Assembly (NCBI GenBank): GCA_020975725.1 | Contig: QXJR01000023.1 | Coordinates: forward strand, 124,001-188,000 | Source of the DNA: Picocystis sp. L7 | Taxonomy: Eukaryota > Chlorophyta > Picocystophyceae > Picocystales > Picocystaceae | Direction of reading: 5' to 3' | DNA length: 64,000 bases | Shown: positions 23,439-35,220 of the stretch, in pieces | Layout of the letters: each line of letters begins with the position of its first letter | Numbering within the stretch: the first letter of the stretch is position 1 | Notes under the pieces: generated by a model | The model's input: the letters and a program-made list of their open reading frames with translations, nothing else | The model's database searches: none | Told to the model about the DNA's origin: nothing | Program-made: the position numbers and the translations under genes

Positions 23439-25423
23439 CTCGAAGCTGGTCACATCGGACACCTCGAACGTCAGCTGCGTGTTCCTCAGCTCGGCATTCG
23501 ACCGTTCCTGTACCTGATTGAAGGACGGGATGTCCTCTCAAGCAGCGCTTCGCCTCACCTTGTAGCTCCTGTTGGAACGTGTGCGTGTTCAAGCAACGCA
23601 AACTGCGTCTGTCGATGAAGACAAGTGTCGATCCGACCCAGCTGTCGGTATGGCGTTCGTACCATGTATCTTGTACCGCAGAGGATCAACGGAATCGAAG
23701 CCAGGACAGTGAGAGGTGCTGCGTCGGTCGTCCTCGGCGGTAGAAGGAACCCGGGACCCCCCAGACGGGACCGGGAAGTTCGGGTGTTTATTTCCCCCGG
23801 ACCATATGCGTAGAGGATTTTATATGAAAAATAATAGCACTCCTCGCCGAGCGATGTAGCCGAATGACCTTCTGGGGCACCGGGGGGAACCAAGGACGAA
23901 GCCCCAGGAGTTCGAGCTCAGGAGAACGTGAGGGACCAAGTCCCGTCCGACAAGTGACCGTTGGGAAGGGGGTCCACTTCCCGATCGGGTGCGAAAGGCG
24001 CGACTCCTCTACCCTGAAGACGATGCTGAACCGAGGAACGGCGTCACCACGTGAGCTCGAACATCGGATGTCGAGGCTACACGAGGGGCACGTTTCAGTC
24101 CTTCTCTCCCGCAACTTCCTTGACAAGTCATGGTTGCAATGTTCGAAGCCCAGCACTCGATGCACATTCCAAGGTGCAAGCACATATGTACAATATCTTC
24201 GAACTTTGTTCACAATACACCACGTTGCTATGCATGCGCTTTGCCAGCGTGATCTTCATTGATCATCGAATGTGCATTCGTACTAAACAATCGTGTAGAC
24301 GCCGAGTTGGTCGGTTGGGCTTGAAAGATTCATGTAGTCATCCTAAGGAGTTATCTATATACTTAACCTTCATCGCAGCTTAGGTGTCGATATTTCACTC
24401 GTAAAGAAAGAAGTAGTAGTGTTACTAACGAAGCACTTTGCGGTGCATCATAGCCAAACAAGAGATAGAAGCAGATGAGCTGATTTCAAGCTTGTGCATG
24501 CAAGTTGCCTCAAGCGAAAAGGCGTATGGACAACTATGCGCATGGTAAAACTTCATGTTAAGTCGTCCAAGAGAGAACTCCAAACAGTGTGGGCGAAGGC
24601 TCCATAACAAAGAAAGTGTGCCACCAAGAATGAAGATACTTGAATGGGCTAGGAACCCATGAAAGATTGCGTCATGCTAATTGGTAGGCTTGCTTGGCAC
24701 AACTCTTACTAACTACAACAATTCTAATATTTCATCATCGGGACAAACTCTCCATGTAAACGCCGTCAAAAAAATGGACATGCGATGGTTGATTGTACAA
24801 CTCGTTTGAAGAAAGTAAATGAACTCGTGATGTAATGGACAACCAATGTTGAGTCATATCGCCTTTGTCAATGTGCCGCCGTCTTGGCTACCGTTAGTAC
24901 CTCAATACAAAGTTCTAAAACTGAAATGACGAGGAATCAATGAACGTCGACATCGTTCTCCATTGCATGGTGGGATGGTTTCGTAATGTTCAAACAAGTA
25001 AGACGTGAGAATAGTGAAGCGCAAGATATTCACACAAACTAGTACATGCGCTCCATGTTCCTTTCCTCTTGCAGTCCCACTGCGGAACACGTATTATACT
25101 GCTTTCGCAACAAAGGTTATATGTACAAGAAATGGAAAATGTCGGGACAGGTCTTAGAGCATCAAGGAATACCGAGAAGCTACTCACTCTTGTTGAGTAG
25201 AGCCTTCACCAATATGTCTTTGGAAGTTTCCAACATTTCTCCATTGTAATTTAGGAAATCGATTAAACTCCGCATCTTCTTGCTTAAGTATTGTATGCTT
25301 ACCATTGTCTCATGCAGTCAACATAGATACAATTGAAGACGACTGTCTACTCATGATAAAGTATTTTTGGATTGCAAGCAGAATTTGCATCCTAGTGGGA
25401 ATAGTGTATTTCCTTAGCAAAAA
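23439..25423. other. 2-kb intergenic region, AT-richer in its distal part
   Basis: The first 600 bp upstream of the golgin-like gene are GC-rich and promoter-like. From about 24150 to 25420 the DNA becomes visibly AT-rich with no credible coding frame, RNA gene or repeat that I can see. Confidence 0.5.
23956..23964 (-). promoter_or_regulatory. MSA-like (3R-MYB) site upstream of the golgin-like gene
   Basis: On the minus strand the site reads CCCAACGGTCA with its flanks, a full match to the plant mitosis-specific activator consensus YCYAACGGYYA. It lies about 520 bp upstream of the start. Function is inferred. Confidence 0.4.
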
Positions 25424-27244
25424 TTAAACTAGTAGCCAAGAGAACAACAGACCAAGTTGTATGCCACATGGAAGGGCCCACGTTAACATGCTATACGGGG
25501 TCTTTGAACCCTCATTATCAGGAGTTGGGTCTCCAGGCAGAAGAACTGCGTCAATGACGTACACTTCCGAGAAGCATGCAGGGACCGGGCCATCAGTGAT
25601 ATTCACATTGTTTCCCGCTTTCCTGCCGGGAAGATTAACTGCCAACTGTTGACCATTCAGTGTCTCATAGCTTCCATCAGCATTGGCAGGAAGGACGCCC
25701 CCAACCACATGGTATAACACAATCTGCTCAAGAAGTGTTTCGTTCTCTGCAAGCTGTTCAAATGTCAGGCCCAATTCAGTGAGGGGGGCGTTGAAAGCTT
25801 CGTTGGTGGGCGCAAAAACAGTGAGTGCTGCGGTTGGTTCTGATAGTGGTGGCCTCAACCCTGCAGCATCCACCGCTCTCACCAAATCTGTGAAGCCTTG
25901 TGCCTCAGCCACCTGGATTACCGATTGACAAGTAAGGACAGGTGGGATGAGTACAGCATCGATCTCAAAAACTTTAGATAGACAAGCAGGCCCTGCGCTG
26001 GAAGTAATGTTGACATTGTCCCCCACTTTCCTTCCAGGGAGATCAACTGCCAGCTGCTGACCATTAAAAGCTTCAAAGCTTCCCACTACACCTGGTAGAA
26101 GGTCAAGTTGAACAACATGGTACCCAAGAATCTCGGCAAGAAGTGCCCTGTTTGCTTTTAGCTGGTCCAGTGAGATACCTAGTTGACTCAGCAAGGTAGC
26201 GAATGCTTCGTTGGTGGGGGCAAACACGGTGGTCACATTTTGAATGCCTGAAAGTTCTGTTTGTAAACCAGCTGCATTCACAAGATCAACCAGCGTTCCA
26301 AAACCATTCTCTACAGCAAAGTCAAGGACTGAATGACAAGTTTGGACAGGAGGGACAAGCACAGCATCGACCACAAAGATTTGAGAGAGGCATGCATTGA
26401 TTGGCCCTCTCGTGATGTTTATGCCGTTGCCCACTTTCTCTCCAGGAAGATCAACTGGCAGCTGCTGGCCGTTGAGTGCCTCAAAAGTACCCTCTGAATC
26501 CGGCAAGAGGAAACTTTCAATACTATGGTAGCCCAGGATTTGAAGCAGGCGGCCTTGATCTGACAAAAGTTCTGTGATGGTTATGCCCAGATTTTCAAGC
26601 AGCGCATCAAACGCATCGTTGGTGGGGGCAAAGACTGTACGCAAAGGATTTACAGGGCCTGCTTGCAAATCTGTGTCGTCCAATATCCCCAACAATGTAC
26701 TCAGATCAGCATTTTCTTCAGCAATCTGGCGAGGTTCTTTGCAGATGAAACCATCAGGGACAAGGACTGCATCGATCACATAGATTTGAGAGAGGCATGC
26801 AGTTACAGGGCCCGCCGTGATGTTCACGTCCTGTGCAACCTTGTTGTTTGGGAAGTCAATTGAAAGCTCCGGTCCACTGAAAGTCAGTTGTTCACCAGCG
26901 AAGTTTGTTGGAATGTTTGGAGGTACGGCATGGTAGCCAAGCACCGTAGCTAGAAGCTTATCGTTATCTGCTAGCTGTTCAAACGATAAATTCAATCCTT
27001 CCAACAGCGCGTCAAACGCAGCATTGGTGGGGGCAAATAACGTGAGGCTTGAATTGGTGTCTTGGAGAGGCACGGCCAAGCCCGCGGCTTCTGCCGCAGC
27101 GAGCAGGCTTGTCAAGTTGGCCTCTAGTGCGACTTGGTAGATCGTCTGACAGTCTTGTGCACGAGCATAGGGCGATCCCAGCGTCATGGCACAGACCAAC
27201 AGCGCCAGGGCATGCTTCCACATCCTTCCCAGAAGATGCGGCAT
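25424..27244 (-). CDS. Secreted or surface-anchored protein with four FAS1 (fasciclin) domains
   Basis: The 606-residue protein starts at ATG 27244. It has a signal peptide (hydrophobic core ALALLVCAMTLG, likely cut near ARAQ). Four tandem FAS1 domains of about 135 residues follow. Each carries the H1 motif (TLFAPTNAAF, TVFAPTNDAF, TVFAPTNEAF, TVFAPTNEAF) and an H2-type LGYH or LYHVV segment. Conserved Cys residues recur near each domain's start and end. The last 22 residues are hydrophobic after a small-residue linker, suggesting a GPI-anchor signal or a membrane tail. FAS1 proteins mediate adhesion or cell-wall contacts. Domains 2-4 resemble each other most, consistent with internal duplication. 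Confidence 0.9.
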   Translation of the reverse strand: MPHLLGRMWKHALALLVCAMTLGSPYARAQDCQTIYQVALEANLTSLLAAAEAAGLAVPLQDTNSSLTLFAPTNAAFDALLEGLNLSFEQLADNDKLLATVLGYHAVPPNIPTNFAGEQLTFSGPELSIDFPNNKVAQDVNITAGPVTACLSQIYVIDAVLVPDGFICKEPRQIAEENADLSTLLGILDDTDLQAGPVNPLRTVFAPTNDAFDALLENLGITITELLSDQGRLLQILGYHSIESFLLPDSEGTFEALNGQQLPVDLPGEKVGNGINITRGPINACLSQIFVVDAVLVPPVQTCHSVLDFAVENGFGTLVDLVNAAGLQTELSGIQNVTTVFAPTNEAFATLLSQLGISLDQLKANRALLAEILGYHVVQLDLLPGVVGSFEAFNGQQLAVDLPGRKVGDNVNITSSAGPACLSKVFEIDAVLIPPVLTCQSVIQVAEAQGFTDLVRAVDAAGLRPPLSEPTAALTVFAPTNEAFNAPLTELGLTFEQLAENETLLEQIVLYHVVGGVLPANADGSYETLNGQQLAVNLPGRKAGNNVNITDGPVPACFSEVYVIDAVLLPGDPTPDNEGSKTPYSMLTWALPCGIQLGLLFSWLLV

Positions 27245-29835
27245 GGTTCGCCTTCGAGGCCGCTCGGCTTGCACCGTTTGGCAACCGGACAAAGGGACAA
27301 GTGGCAGGATTCATCCGTCCATAGGGTCCCCCAGTCTCGGTCCTATCCACTGGTGTTGAGATGCTGCTTCGAAGGAATTTCCAACGGATCCGACCCCAGG
27401 ACGGCGCAGGGTCGCCTTTGTGGAGGAAGGACAGCCAATCGATTGGGGCGAATGCACACCATTCGGGGCACACGCCCCAAATCCAGCCTGGAAAGTACGT
27501 GCAGCCATCCCAGCTGGACACAGAGAACGGGGCTCGAGCTCCACACACCCTGGCTTGGCAGGCATTCATACCTGCAAGGGGCGTCCCCACCATCTGGCAT
27601 CGATGGAAGCACCACGTGTTGCTTTCCATTCCAACCCCACAGGCCCTCCCTTCGGATTGGTGACCGGGGGGGCGACCCGACCCCAACACGGAAAACTGAG
27701 GTGCAGGGTCGTGCTCTGTGATGGATGCATTGAGCACCGATGTTGCAGAATCTGCGGAACCGACGAAGCAGGTGCAATTCCTCGACGCGTGACAGTTCGT
27801 GTGTGCTTCTCGCCAGTTTCTCCTGGACGAGGCAGGCGTGGAAACGGTTCATAGACCTTGACATGCGAGAAGTCTGTGGCGAAAGGTTCTTTCCAACATG
27901 GAACAACAGCATGCATGTCCGGACGAGCCCTGGAAAGACGGCTGTGCAACGCAAGATACGACAGACACGGAAGATCGTGGGGAAACCTCCAAGTGTGGAT
28001 GGTTCGTGAGACAGGCAAATGCTGTGCATCCGTGAAGGGCTTCGCTGGTACTGTGCAACTCTCTCCATGAACGATCCTGCTGCTGTAAATTGTGGCAGGA
28101 TACCATCCACGGCAGCGCGTTGCACAGTTGCAGCTCCACCTTCCACGGAAACAGTAGAGCAGATATGTTGCATCGACCTTCGTTTATCAGTCATAGGAAC
28201 CGTGTGATTGCGACAATCAGTCATGTAGGGATGCAAGTCGAGTACAAGGATACTCTCCCTCTAAAAATGGGTCAATTTCTGCCTTCTCTGAACCACTGCC
28301 AAATGCAGAGGAAATGGATGGCTCTTTTCAAGGCATTGGGTGATCGATCCTTCCTGGAAATGGAGCACAAGGCACGATTGGACTTTAGTGCTATTAGTGG
28401 CAGAACAAAGGTGCACAGATGACCACCGGCAGGTTGAACGAACCATGGAAGATAGTAAAGGTGCACGTGCATACTTTTGGAGGCTTACGGGGGGTGCTGA
28501 AGAATCACATGCCCAGTTGTCGGTAGTCAAACTTTCCCTCCTCGGTACGACAATGCACATGCGTATTGTGTGTGGTCTAAGCAGTTCTTTGTAGGGCGCT
28601 AACCAGTACATCCATTGAATACGATCCACTGCCCCAGCTCATGCCCAAAAGTATATTCACACATATGCCAACCATATCTTACTTTTAGTTGCGCCTGCAC
28701 ATTTATCATGATGCATTTGCGTTAGTGGCTTATGAAGGCCGGCATAGCTGCCATGCTGTTGGAGCGCATCGTCTGTTCAATGCTTGCGAGAAATGCTTGT
28801 TCGAACAACAATTTCCAGGTGGGGTATAATCAAGCTGCCCACCCGAGGAGACTGACAAATTCCTAACAAAAGGTTGTCCTGTGGTTTGCGAATCTCCTTT
28901 CAAAGGATGGGAACTGCATTCTGGCTTGCCATGTTAGATTTTCATAGTATTTCCTAACAGACTCTGGAAGGCAACGCTTGCCTGAGAGGAGTAGATTTCA
29001 GTTCGAAATATATCGTGTGACAGGCATGGCCATCCTGTGCTTTACAACTGCATCTGTCTGGATCACTGACGATTCATCAAATGGACTGTCTCAACTTGGT
29101 GCAAGACACACACCGAGGCAACCAGAGACTCCAGAACAATCCCCTGAAATCATAACTGCCAACTTACTTTTGATTTCAACGGTGGATGTAGCTCAAATGC
29201 ATGACTCACAGCTGCATTTGTGGGTACTTGCTGAAACGTTACACTTTGGTGTTGTATTACACGTACCTGACTTTAGGAAGATGCTAAGTCTTGAACCAGT
29301 AACACAATCAACGTCCAATTCGGCCTTCTACACCGAATCCTGCCCTTCAGAGGCAACATGTGACTGAAGAGGCACTTGCCCAACCAGAAAATACTCGGAG
29401 GGATTCACCGATCAGTCTACAGTAGGGAGGATGCTGGTCGTAGTGAAACAGCACTGCCTAGACGCTCACATGCTTCTGCAGATATCTGCCCATGGGCATT
29501 GCTGAAGTTTCTGTCGGAACTGGTGCACTGTGTGTACCGCTCATCACACAAACAGTAGGGACTCAATGCCCAAAAGAAAATGCACAGAATTTCCACCGTA
29601 TCCAACAGAAAAGAGACTCCCACGGCAGTTGTTAACGACCTAGCAATCGTACTGCAGAAACGATCCATGCAGTGACAAGTAACTGCCGCTTGAAGGCATG
29701 CCATTCGACGCTCTCCTGATGGATAGACACAGGGTGCACCAAGCATTGCAGAGTTATGTTTGGTAGGGCACAAGCACTCTCCTCACTCATGCGCCACACA
29801 TTGCTGCAGAGGGCCTGGGGAAAGACATCGTCGAT
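27245..29835. other. 2.6-kb intergenic region
   Basis: GC-rich near the FAS1 start (27250-27850), then moderately AT-rich. Short overlapping open frames occur on both strands, but none shows conserved sequence, a signal peptide or splice-consistent extension. I see no RNA gene or clear repeat. Confidence 0.45.
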
Positions 29836-30387
29836 TCACCTGACGAATTGGAGGGCATAGTCTTCTCCCAGTCCTATGCTTTCGTAGTATGCTTTTGCTT
29901 TTTCCAGTTTCGTGAACACATCCTCGTACCCTGTGACTTCCCCAAGAGGATCGCAGTACAACAGGGCCCCAGTGACGTGAAACATGGTGACCATCTCTTC
30001 CACATCCTCAGGAACTACCAATGTGTGGGTTTCACCTGGTGGTTCGAAAACATAGTCTCCTTCTTGTGCAACCCACTCGTGTTCCAAGTATCTCCATCTC
30101 CCTTTCAGCACATATCCATGGACAGGGCAGACGTGTCGGTGCCTGGACAGCACACCGGCCTTCTTCACTCGGAGCAGGTTGACGTAATATCCTTGTGACA
30201 CGTGGAAACAGAGCGGTCGGAAGGACACGCCAGGTGATTGTGGCACCCATACTTGTTCGTCCTTGGAAGGCCAGACTTGTGGCAACCAGATTTCACGCTG
30301 CGCCTCGGCCGGCATGGGTTTCAGATACGGCTGCACATCGTTCTTTTGATTTGCAGAGGCGCAGATATGTCGCATGCGCATCGCCAT
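29836..30387 (-). CDS. Cupin protein of the 2,4'-dihydroxyacetophenone dioxygenase type
   Basis: The 183-residue protein starts at ATG 30387 (MAMRMRHI). A single cupin barrel carries the metal-ligand pattern HRH in RHRHVCPVHGYVLKGRW, then EPPGETHTL and the tail VTGALLYCDPLG..GYEDVFTKLE. This order and spacing match bacterial 2,4'-dihydroxyacetophenone dioxygenases, Fe-dependent enzymes that cleave a C-C bond. The substrate here is unknown. The gene stands alone in a gene-poor stretch, and its close relatives are mainly bacterial, so horizontal origin is possible but unproven. The frame is open about 60 nt further up without an ATG. Two GTTAAC motifs lie 75-90 bp upstream. Confidence 0.82.
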   Translation of the reverse strand: MAMRMRHICASANQKNDVQPYLKPMPAEAQREIWLPQVWPSKDEQVWVPQSPGVSFRPLCFHVSQGYYVNLLRVKKAGVLSRHRHVCPVHGYVLKGRWRYLEHEWVAQEGDYVFEPPGETHTLVVPEDVEEMVTMFHVTGALLYCDPLGEVTGYEDVFTKLEKAKAYYESIGLGEDYALQFVR

Positions 30388-33351
30388 TTCGTAGGCGACT
30401 TGCACGAAGTGTCGACTTCGTGTCGGTGTTGGACACACCTCCAAATGCACACCTGGAAAGGTTAACTGTGGTTAACTCAAGGGAGCCTTGGTTTTGTTTG
30501 GAAGCCAAGCTCGGGTCCACGAGCCTATGCCTCGTGGACAAATGGATCACTCGATCTCCACAATCCATGGCGAAACTGTCCTTGTGATACATGCGGCAAG
30601 GAGCAGATGGGCCTTGAGCCCCTCACCATGGACACGATTTTGCGAAAGGCTCTCACGAGCGGGGTATATCCTAAAAGGCTCAAGTCGGGTGCATTTTCTC
30701 TTGATCCTAACTCGACACGAGATGATAGCCTCACCAAAGGCACAGATCAAGTGCGATGTTGTAGGTTTAAGGAATTTGTGCGTCTTGACAGGTGAAAGCG
30801 TACAAGTGTGAAGTTGATAGGCACGGACATATTTTGGCTCACCTCCTAGTATCGCTAGGTTGTTGACAACAAACATCGATCAAGCTTGCCTAACCCAAGC
30901 CTTTGTGAAAATTGAAAGGTAAAATGTCGGGAATGGCTTAGGTTCGAACAATCATTTGTACTTGCGAATCCAAAGCAACGAAATTCGTCCATGTAGGGAA
31001 AGAGGGTCAATGCCCATGGTATCTTTCATCCTAGAAGAAGCATGTTGAAAACCCATGCTTGAACTTTCAAATGGAATGATGATGCACATAGTATGCGAGA
31101 ACCACATGTGCAACTTATCGATGAACACCATCTTCCATGGTAAATGTGTTGAGTGGACTTCAAGCAAATTATTGCGCAAACACCTTACACAAGTATGCTC
31201 GTGAAAATCCGTTCGAAGTAGGAAAGAAAGCAAAAGTTACATACATACGATTCATGGGGAAAGTTCTGAAATTTTCTCACGGGTCTTCCTTAAGAAGATG
31301 CTTGGAAGTGAGGGCGCAATAGAACTACCCGAGTGTCTAATGTTGGGCAACTTGCTACGTATGTGTGGCCCCACGGGTCCAAAGGCGTCGAGAAGGGAGA
31401 ATCTCGAAGCCTCATGCCTACCAATTAGGGAAGGCTTCGTGCACGAGGTGGTTATATGATACCCCCACCAGTCGTAACTAAGTCATTCTTGCTCTTGGAG
31501 ACAAGGAGTTGTCTCAATAGCGTGTCCTAGCCTTCGGATACAACGTCCTCCACACGACAAGAGTACAAGCACGGAGAAGCCATTTCCAAACACATCTACA
31601 AGCAACCTTTCAAAAGCTAGAGTTGCCGTACGGCCCTTCTGTAGAACCATGAGAGGAGGCACTTCCTTTCACGCATTCTCAAGTGACAGCTTCACTTTTC
31701 AACTAGGTTAAAAGAGGGAACAATTCCATCCAATTTGCCATCTCTGTGGTACACCCTTACTCCTACCGCTTTATCCTGGAGTACGGGAAGGGGGATGTCT
31801 TGAAACCTCAAAAAGCAATATTGCGGCTCGCAAAAATCACATGTTGGGTGTCGTACCACGATGGCAAAGATGGGGCACTTCACCTTTCGTGACGGAAGAA
31901 AGTCATATGTTGAGTGCACGTAATCGACTCCTCACTAGGCTTCTCCAATCCAAGGAATTGGAAACTTCCAAATCCAAGGGTACTTTTCAAGTCCCAGCCT
32001 ACGCCCCCCCGGCAGTTTAGAGGTTTTTGATTGAAGATGTGGCACTCCAAAGACTCCTTCGAGAGTATCATCAACGAAGAAAATGCTTCCTCCTCATGCG
32101 GTTGTCTAATCATTAGACACTTGTGCAGAGGCACATTCGAGTGAACAGTAATTTTGCGACCCATTTGTCCGAGCTTCCCTTCGTTGGTTGCTTTGACCGT
32201 ACCCCAAATGTTCGCTTGGATGGTCCACGTTGTGATAGTCCTCTCCACGAGTAGTTTCATAATTGTCTGACTTTGAAGCGAGTGCCGGGCCTTCATAGTT
32301 GTGGATTGCAAACTTTTTCTTGGCTCGGAAAGCTTTGAAAAGGAGCACGTATTTGGTTCTACTGCTTGTGCGTCTCTCCCCAAGCAAGCTTCTCCCAACC
32401 GCGATGGAGAGAAGCGGTCGGACCCACGTTTGTTCCAAGGCTTTCATGCATTGAGGGTCGGGAACTAGGTGCACACATCCGAGGTCGCCACACATTTCCC
32501 GTTCTCATAAATGTAGAAGGACCCAAAAGTGAAAACGTAGCCCATATCATGAGAAGCAACATCAATTAAAGAACCTTTTCCTCGACGCCAATCGAATTTA
32601 ACATTTGAAAAGGACAAGGATTTCTAAGGATAAAGAGATGCAAGTAGTGGGTATCATCGAGGAAGGGTTCGGAGAACCCCTCAGTTCACCCCACGTGTCA
32701 GAACGGTACGGGTTGAACCGTATCCCGTCAAAGCCATGGGATGGATCCCTACAGGATCGACTACAGAAGCGAAGCGTAATCCTCAGGCGTCTTATGTATG
32801 CAGAGGTGCTGGAAGGATCGAAGCAAACAGTTGCACTGGATCGCTTCGAAGTGGAGAGGACAACTGCCACTAGGTAATCCGTCGGAAATGTGGAATTTGC
32901 ATGGCTTGCTGTGTGCAAGATCGGTGTACCTGACAGGGCTTTCCTTGCCAGTCCACAAACAAGCACTTTGCACTTGACCACGGATATCGATCAAAGTGGT
33001 GGGTTGGTTGGGCCTGCCCTTGCACTCGACAGATTTGGCAATCGGTCAAACCATCAGAAGCCTCCTCTCCATCGAATCGGAATCGTTTGGGTTTGGAGTA
33101 GGTTGAAGATATTGGTTGGTTTGGACACGCTTGCGCTGTGCTTCGCTCCATGATTCATAACTGGAATGGAAGGAGCAGTTCTCTTTTTTGTTGCCGTCCG
33201 TAAAGTCCATCTTGTACCCTGCCGATGGGTCTGCACAAGGTGTTTGCAGATCGCGCTAGATGTCAAAGCTGGATGGATGATCTCATTTACAAAAGGGAGG
33301 CAACGATGGGTGCGTCGGCAGTGGATTTCCCCTGGGTGCGCTACAATCTGC
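30388..33351. other. 3-kb gene-poor, AT-richer intergenic region
   Basis: No convincing gene. From about 30630 to 32600 base composition is clearly more AT-rich than in the flanking genes. 32600-33350 has overlapping short frames without conserved sequence. Confidence 0.45.
30461..30476. promoter_or_regulatory. Paired GTTAAC motifs upstream of the cupin gene
   Basis: GTTAAC occurs at 30461-30466 and 30471-30476. The same palindrome recurs in other upstream spacers of this window, so it may be a promoter element. Confidence 0.3.
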
Positions 33352-34368
33352 TCATAGCCAAGAGGGAATGATCACTGGTATTCCTGTCTGCGTAGGATCG
33401 TAGGTCTGCACGGTGTGTGCATACTCGTCCCAGTTGCCGAGAATTTCGGCCTCCCGCTTGAGTACGTCCTCGTTGGGCGGTTCCCCCGGGCGCCTCCTCA
33501 TCTGGAGCTCATCTGCAGAGCATTCTTCCATCCAGAGATCCACAAATGCCAGCTGCCTGGCGGATACCCGTAGCAGATGGTCTTTGGCTTCGGGTTTGTT
33601 TTCGTACAAGATGTCTCTGCAGGCCACTGGATAGACGGAACGGTAGAGCTTTCCCATGGTCAGGAGCGGCTTCCACTCGGTGATTCGATCACCGGTGAGG
33701 GGTTGCGTTCCCCTGGTCCTTTCCACGATCTGTGCCAGTAGTCGCTTCATGCGATGCCTTTGCTTGGTGCAGTAACGATTGAAGAGCTGTGCGCCTCCCA
33801 TGCACGAGTACTTGGTGGCATTGGATACGCTGTACACCAGCCAGGTTTCGAACACGGCTGCGTTTTCGGGTTCGGTGGCTCCCGTGCAGGATTCTCTCAG
33901 GATGGCGAGAAGCATCTGTCGGTTGGCGACGAGGGAGAGCATGCAGATGGGTCTTTCGTCCAGGTCGCTGGTTTCCTTCCCGTCTTTGAAGAGGAATCCT
34001 CCCACGTGTGCGGTGGCTGCCGATTTGGCTTCTCTCTCCCACCGACGCATCAGCTCCTGAGCGCGCGCGTCTTCGGCCAGCACGTCGCACACGTCCCTTG
34101 CCACTCGATTGGCGGCTTCTCTGTCTCCTCCCGTCCCTTCGGGTCCCGTCCATCCTCGCCATTGCCTCAGGAGCACGCCCATTCCCACCACCGTGGCGGC
34201 CACTCGCTCGCGGTCCACGTCGTCCAGCGGGCTCTCTCCTTCCCGCATCGCCTCCAGAACCGCCATGCGCGTCGATTTGGGATGCATCTCCACGAATCCG
34301 GCATCGATGGCCGTCATCTTCGGCGGACGGCCGCGCTTTTTGCTTGGACGTGGCGCTTCCGACGCCAT
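33352..34368 (-). CDS. Uncharacterised AT-hook protein (338 aa)
   Basis: The start is ATG 34368, the first Met of a coherent protein. Residues 9-16 read KKRGRPPK, a canonical AT-hook that binds the minor groove of AT-rich DNA. The rest is mostly helical and charged, with a Cys/Tyr-containing middle (ATKYSCMGGAQLFNRY) and a basic helix (KQRHRMKRLLAQIVERTR). No known enzyme motif appears, and I do not recognise the family. A nuclear, DNA-associated role is inferred only from the AT-hook. It shares an 852-bp divergent spacer with TrpE. The open frame extends far upstream on this strand, but that extra sequence is Arg/Pro/Ser-rich promoter DNA. Confidence 0.65.
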   Translation of the reverse strand: MASEAPRPSKKRGRPPKMTAIDAGFVEMHPKSTRMAVLEAMREGESPLDDVDRERVAATVVGMGVLLRQWRGWTGPEGTGGDREAANRVARDVCDVLAEDARAQELMRRWEREAKSAATAHVGGFLFKDGKETSDLDERPICMLSLVANRQMLLAILRESCTGATEPENAAVFETWLVYSVSNATKYSCMGGAQLFNRYCTKQRHRMKRLLAQIVERTRGTQPLTGDRITEWKPLLTMGKLYRSVYPVACRDILYENKPEAKDHLLRVSARQLAFVDLWMEECSADELQMRRRPGEPPNEDVLKREAEILGNWDEYAHTVQTYDPTQTGIPVIIPSWL

Positions 34369-34515
34369 CGCGATGGAAGAACGCGTTCGAAACGCATCCA
34401 CCAATCCCCGCCCTCGAATCCCCCTGCAGGGAGGGACCGTTTCGCGGACCGCAAAAACCGACGGTCCACGGAGGGAAGGGAGCCAGAGGGAGGACCCCTC
34501 CCTGCGGTCCTCGAG

Positions 34516-34524
34516 GACCGTTGG
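34516..34524 (-). promoter_or_regulatory. MSA-like (AACGG core) site between AT-hook gene and TrpE
   Basis: Reads CCAACGGTC on the minus strand, one of six exact copies in the window. It lies about 150 bp upstream of the AT-hook start. Confidence 0.35.
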
Positions 34525-35202
34525 TCTGGACGGTCTTCGGATCGATCCGGGGGGTGGATCGACGGTCCATGGCGATCCACGAGGGTGGGCGGTCCGTCCC
34601 AAAAGAGGGAGGGGCACGAAGGCATGGGGAGTGCCGAGGCTACCATTGTTGCTGCGATCGTGACCGTGACTACAACGAGGTCTGCTACGACCAGGAATGC
34701 CACACACGTGCGGGTCGTTGCGGATGCGGACGCGACCGAACGACGGATGGATACAAGAGGAAGGTGCATTCTTCGTCCATGCCCCACTCGAAACACTCCT
34801 CGAACGGGAGCCCGATGTGCCACTCGCCCACGTGACGTTGGTGCGAGCGATCGAACGGATGACATGGCAAACGTACTCGACTATGAAGGAAAACAGAGCC
34901 TCCGATGGATCCATTCGGGGGGAGAGCCTCTTCGTCCACCGCGCAGAGAAAGGTCTGGCGTTGTCCTCGGATCCATGCCAACACCACGGTATCGGGGTCG
35001 ACCTCGGACGTCCCCTTCGCGCATCCGTCCTACCCAATGGCGTACGTCTTGCTTCGAGACGTGCCATCCGCTCGCTCCATGTTCCACTCGCCCCTTCCAA
35101 GCCTTCCAAACACTCACGTGACGAGCCCCCCTTCCCCTTCCTCCTCCCCCTCCGAGAAGAAACTCCCTCGATCCCTCTTCCTTCCCTTGAGTTTACGAAC
35201 GA

Positions 35203-35208
35203 GTTAAC
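35203..35208. promoter_or_regulatory. GTTAAC motif just upstream of TrpE
   Basis: The palindrome ends 12 bp before the TrpE ATG. It recurs in other upstream spacers here. Confidence 0.25.
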
Positions 35209-35220
35209 CAAAGCACGGCG

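Larger units (their letters stand above)
34369..35220. other. Divergent promoter region between the AT-hook gene and TrpE
   Basis: 852 bp, GC-rich, with several short inverted repeats built on GGACCGT/ACGGTCC near 34430-34570, a CCAACGGTC-type site at 34516-34524 and GTTAAC at 35203-35208. Long open frames here on both strands look like by-products of base composition. Confidence 0.5.

Noticed and set aside
33754-35121. 455-residue plus-strand frame opposite the AT-hook gene
   Set aside because: Antisense shadow that runs into promoter DNA; no conserved motif.
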